A DNA stretch of 64,000 nucleotides. Origin: Brevibacillus centrosporus. GTDB lineage: Bacteria; Bacillota; Bacilli; Brevibacillales; Brevibacillaceae. The notes below the pieces were generated by a model that made no database searches, was not told the DNA's origin, and worked only from the letters and a program-made list of their open reading frames with translations. Both the position numbers and the translations under genes were made by a program. The DNA lies in contig NZ_RHHP01000015.1 of the NCBI RefSeq assembly GCF_003710815.1, positions 186,001 through 250,000 on the forward strand. Reading direction: 5' to 3'. This document shows positions 63,084-64,000 of the stretch, in pieces; positions within the stretch are counted from its first letter, which is position 1, and every line of letters starts with the position of its first letter.

Positions 63084-63105
63084 GCTACCCACGTGAATGG
63101 GTAGC
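63084..63105 (-). terminator. Terminator of the YjcZ gene
   Basis: The stem GCTACCCA/TGGGTAGC; the A-run at 63077-63083 gives a T-run on the minus strand. Confidence 0.75.
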
Positions 63106-63189
63106 GTGCGTAGAAACGCGCTTAACAGGATTCGGTTTTAATGTATATGCAGCACCGTACCTAAATGTTCCTGGTTAATCCAGACTGAT

Positions 63190-63282
63190 TTATTCGCAGC
63201 CGCATCCTACAATTACCAGCAGGATGAACAAAATCAGTACAAGAGTGAATCCATCGAAACCGCCGTTAAAAATGCTACTCAT
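63190..63282 (-). CDS. YjcZ-family sporulation peptide (30 residues)
   Basis: The ATG is complementary to 63280-63282 after AAAGGAGG. The 30-residue product has a polar glycine-rich head (MSSIFNGGFDGF), one membrane helix (TLVLILFILLVIVG) and the tail CGCE, the hallmark of YjcZ/CotM-like small sporulation proteins of Bacilli. It is probably made in the developing spore and membrane-associated. The ORF is too short for ordinary gene calling. Confidence 0.88.
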   Translation of the reverse strand: MSSIFNGGFDGFTLVLILFILLVIVGCGCE

Positions 63283-63362
63283 ATGAGAAACATCCTCCTT
63301 TAATGTGTTAAGCCTCTTGTGCTTACACCCATAACATATGGGTTTTCGCACAGCGCCGATAC

Positions 63363-63374
63363 GGGCATATGCCC
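63363..63374. repeat. Palindrome GGGCATATGCCC (copy 2)
   Basis: Identical to 44348-44359, with the same flanking C and AT, and followed by TTTTT here. It lies in the spacer between the divergent YjcZ gene and the small gene at 63508. Confidence 0.4.
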
Positions 63375-63507
63375 ATTTTTGGGAAGATTCTTTTGGAGGG
63401 CGGCCAAGATTTCGAATCTGTAAGCGTTTCGATGTTTATTATTCTGAAAAGCAGGAAAAGCTAGAGGATACCAAAAGACTTTGCAATAGCGAAAGGATGT
63501 TAAATAC

Positions 63508-63741
63508 ATGCAAAGATCATTGTCCAGCCTCCAACACGATCTCGTACCCATCACCATTAATGTAGGGGAAGATTTTAAATCCATCGTCTGGAAAGCGCAA
63601 TACGATATGGATTTCAATACGGAATGTCTGTTTTGCTTCTCCGAGCGCATTACCGGGTACCGAGTGGAAGATGAAGCAGGCCACGCAGGCAAGGTCGCTG
63701 TTTGCCCTCACTGTGAAAAAGTGAATGCGATTTACGCCTAA
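63508..63741 (+). CDS. Small zinc-ribbon-like protein
   Basis: 77 residues with two Cys pairs, CLFC (about 40-43) and CPHC (about 66-69), spaced as in a zinc ribbon. The N-terminal 35 residues are predicted beta-rich. No family is recognised. The ATG follows GAAAGGATG. Single gene closed by a terminator. Confidence 0.68.
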   Translation: MQRSLSSLQHDLVPITINVGEDFKSIVWKAQYDMDFNTECLFCFSERITGYRVEDEAGHAGKVAVCPHCEKVNAIYA

Positions 63742-63772
63742 CCTGTCTTTAAAACCAAGGGATATGACCTGA

Positions 63773-63804
63773 AAAAAGCGGTGCCTCCACAAGGCATCGC
63801 TTTT
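63773..63804 (+). terminator. Terminator
   Basis: The stem AAAAAGCGgTGCC/GGCAtCGCTTTT with a 7-nt loop. Confidence 0.8.
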
Positions 63805-63911
63805 CTTTATCTGCCTCTGTATCCACCATGTACCACTTAGGGTTTAGCAGGATTGAAGAAGAGTTTCACGAATAGTACAGAGGTATACATATGTGGAATA
63901 GAGGTGAAAAG

Positions 63912-64000
63912 ATGCAGAAGAAATGCAGCCGCTGCGGAAAAGACATGGAAATCGTGCTGCGCAACGTCGTGTACCGCAAACGGGTCAAGATCATGAACGT
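63912..64000 (+). CDS. Small Cys-containing protein (partial, 3' end off the window)
   Basis: ATG 63912 after GAGGTG; 29 codons are visible, MQKKCSRCGKDMEIVL..., with a CxxC knuckle and a basic stretch (VYRKRVKI). It is probably a zinc-ribbon protein; family not determinable from the visible part. Confidence 0.6.
   Translation, partial: MQKKCSRCGKDMEIVLRNVVYRKRVKIMN

Noticed and set aside
61861..63096. A 411-codon plus-strand open frame opposite the M29 aminopeptidase
   Set aside because: The minus-strand product is a full M29 enzyme; the plus-strand translation has no known motifs.
1..64000. CRISPR arrays, tRNA or rRNA genes
   Set aside because: No regularly spaced direct repeats, tRNA cloverleaf sequences or rRNA-like stretches were found on reading both strands.

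Overview
The window is about 64 kb of a moderately GC-rich Firmicute chromosome. It most likely comes from Brevibacillus or a close Paenibacillaceae relative. That placement is inferred from endospore-associated genes (two YheC/YheD ATP-grasp proteins, a 30-residue YjcZ peptide), an S-box riboswitch, Fur boxes, GGAGG-type ribosome sites with frequent GTG/TTG starts, lipoprotein transport components and an IMEF-type encapsulin. No rRNA, tRNA or CRISPR array was seen.

Layout. 1-5.1 kb: a truncated CPBP membrane protease, then a sigma-54 catabolic unit (diaminopropionate ammonia-lyase, M20 peptidase, enhancer-binding activator) with a clear -24/-12 promoter and three upstream activator half-palindromes. 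5.1-11.5 kb: signal peptidase I, an AraC regulator with an altered receiver domain, and hutU-hutI-hutG without hutH. 11.5-20.2 kb: regulators (GntR, IclR, TetR), small enzymes, two unknown membrane proteins, a spore ATP-grasp protein and a glycosyltransferase. 20.3-23 kb: a decay zone with a frameshifted response regulator, two genes fused by deletion and a frameshifted methyltransferase. 23-32 kb: DUF3892 protein, EamA transporter, aconitase, a ruined MFS transporter, a BmrA-like ABC exporter broken by a small deletion, and an intact two-component pair. 32-38 kb: molybdopterin genes (moeB, a moaD-moaE fusion, moaC), an Ntn amidohydrolase and two transporters. 38-45 kb: a MarR-controlled RND exporter with lipoprotein adaptor, an S-box-controlled mtnE, and a Fur-controlled protein of unknown function. 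45-51 kb: a LysR regulator divergent from an ABC importer operon ending in a metallophosphoesterase. 51-56.5 kb: an aminotransferase, an HD-GYP protein, an iron-mineralizing encapsulin operon and a Fur-controlled DUF2325 gene. 56.6-60.6 kb: a trypsin-like serine protease gene split by a 3,325-bp serine-recombinase element. 60.9-64 kb: PadR regulator, M29 aminopeptidase, YjcZ peptide and small zinc-ribbon-like proteins.

The most notable system is the 56.8-60.2 kb element. A serine recombinase, an HxlR regulator and a spore-type ATP-grasp gene sit between two copies of a 10-bp core (CAAGTGGGGA) inside a protease gene. The His and Asp of the catalytic triad lie on one side and the Ser on the other. 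Precise recombination between the cores would restore a 240-codon in-frame protease, which is the arrangement of developmentally excised skin-like elements. Other items of interest are the encapsulin locus beside a two-Fur-box promoter, a 17-bp palindrome shared by the iclR-type regulator and the aconitase leader, and a repeat family found between convergent genes.
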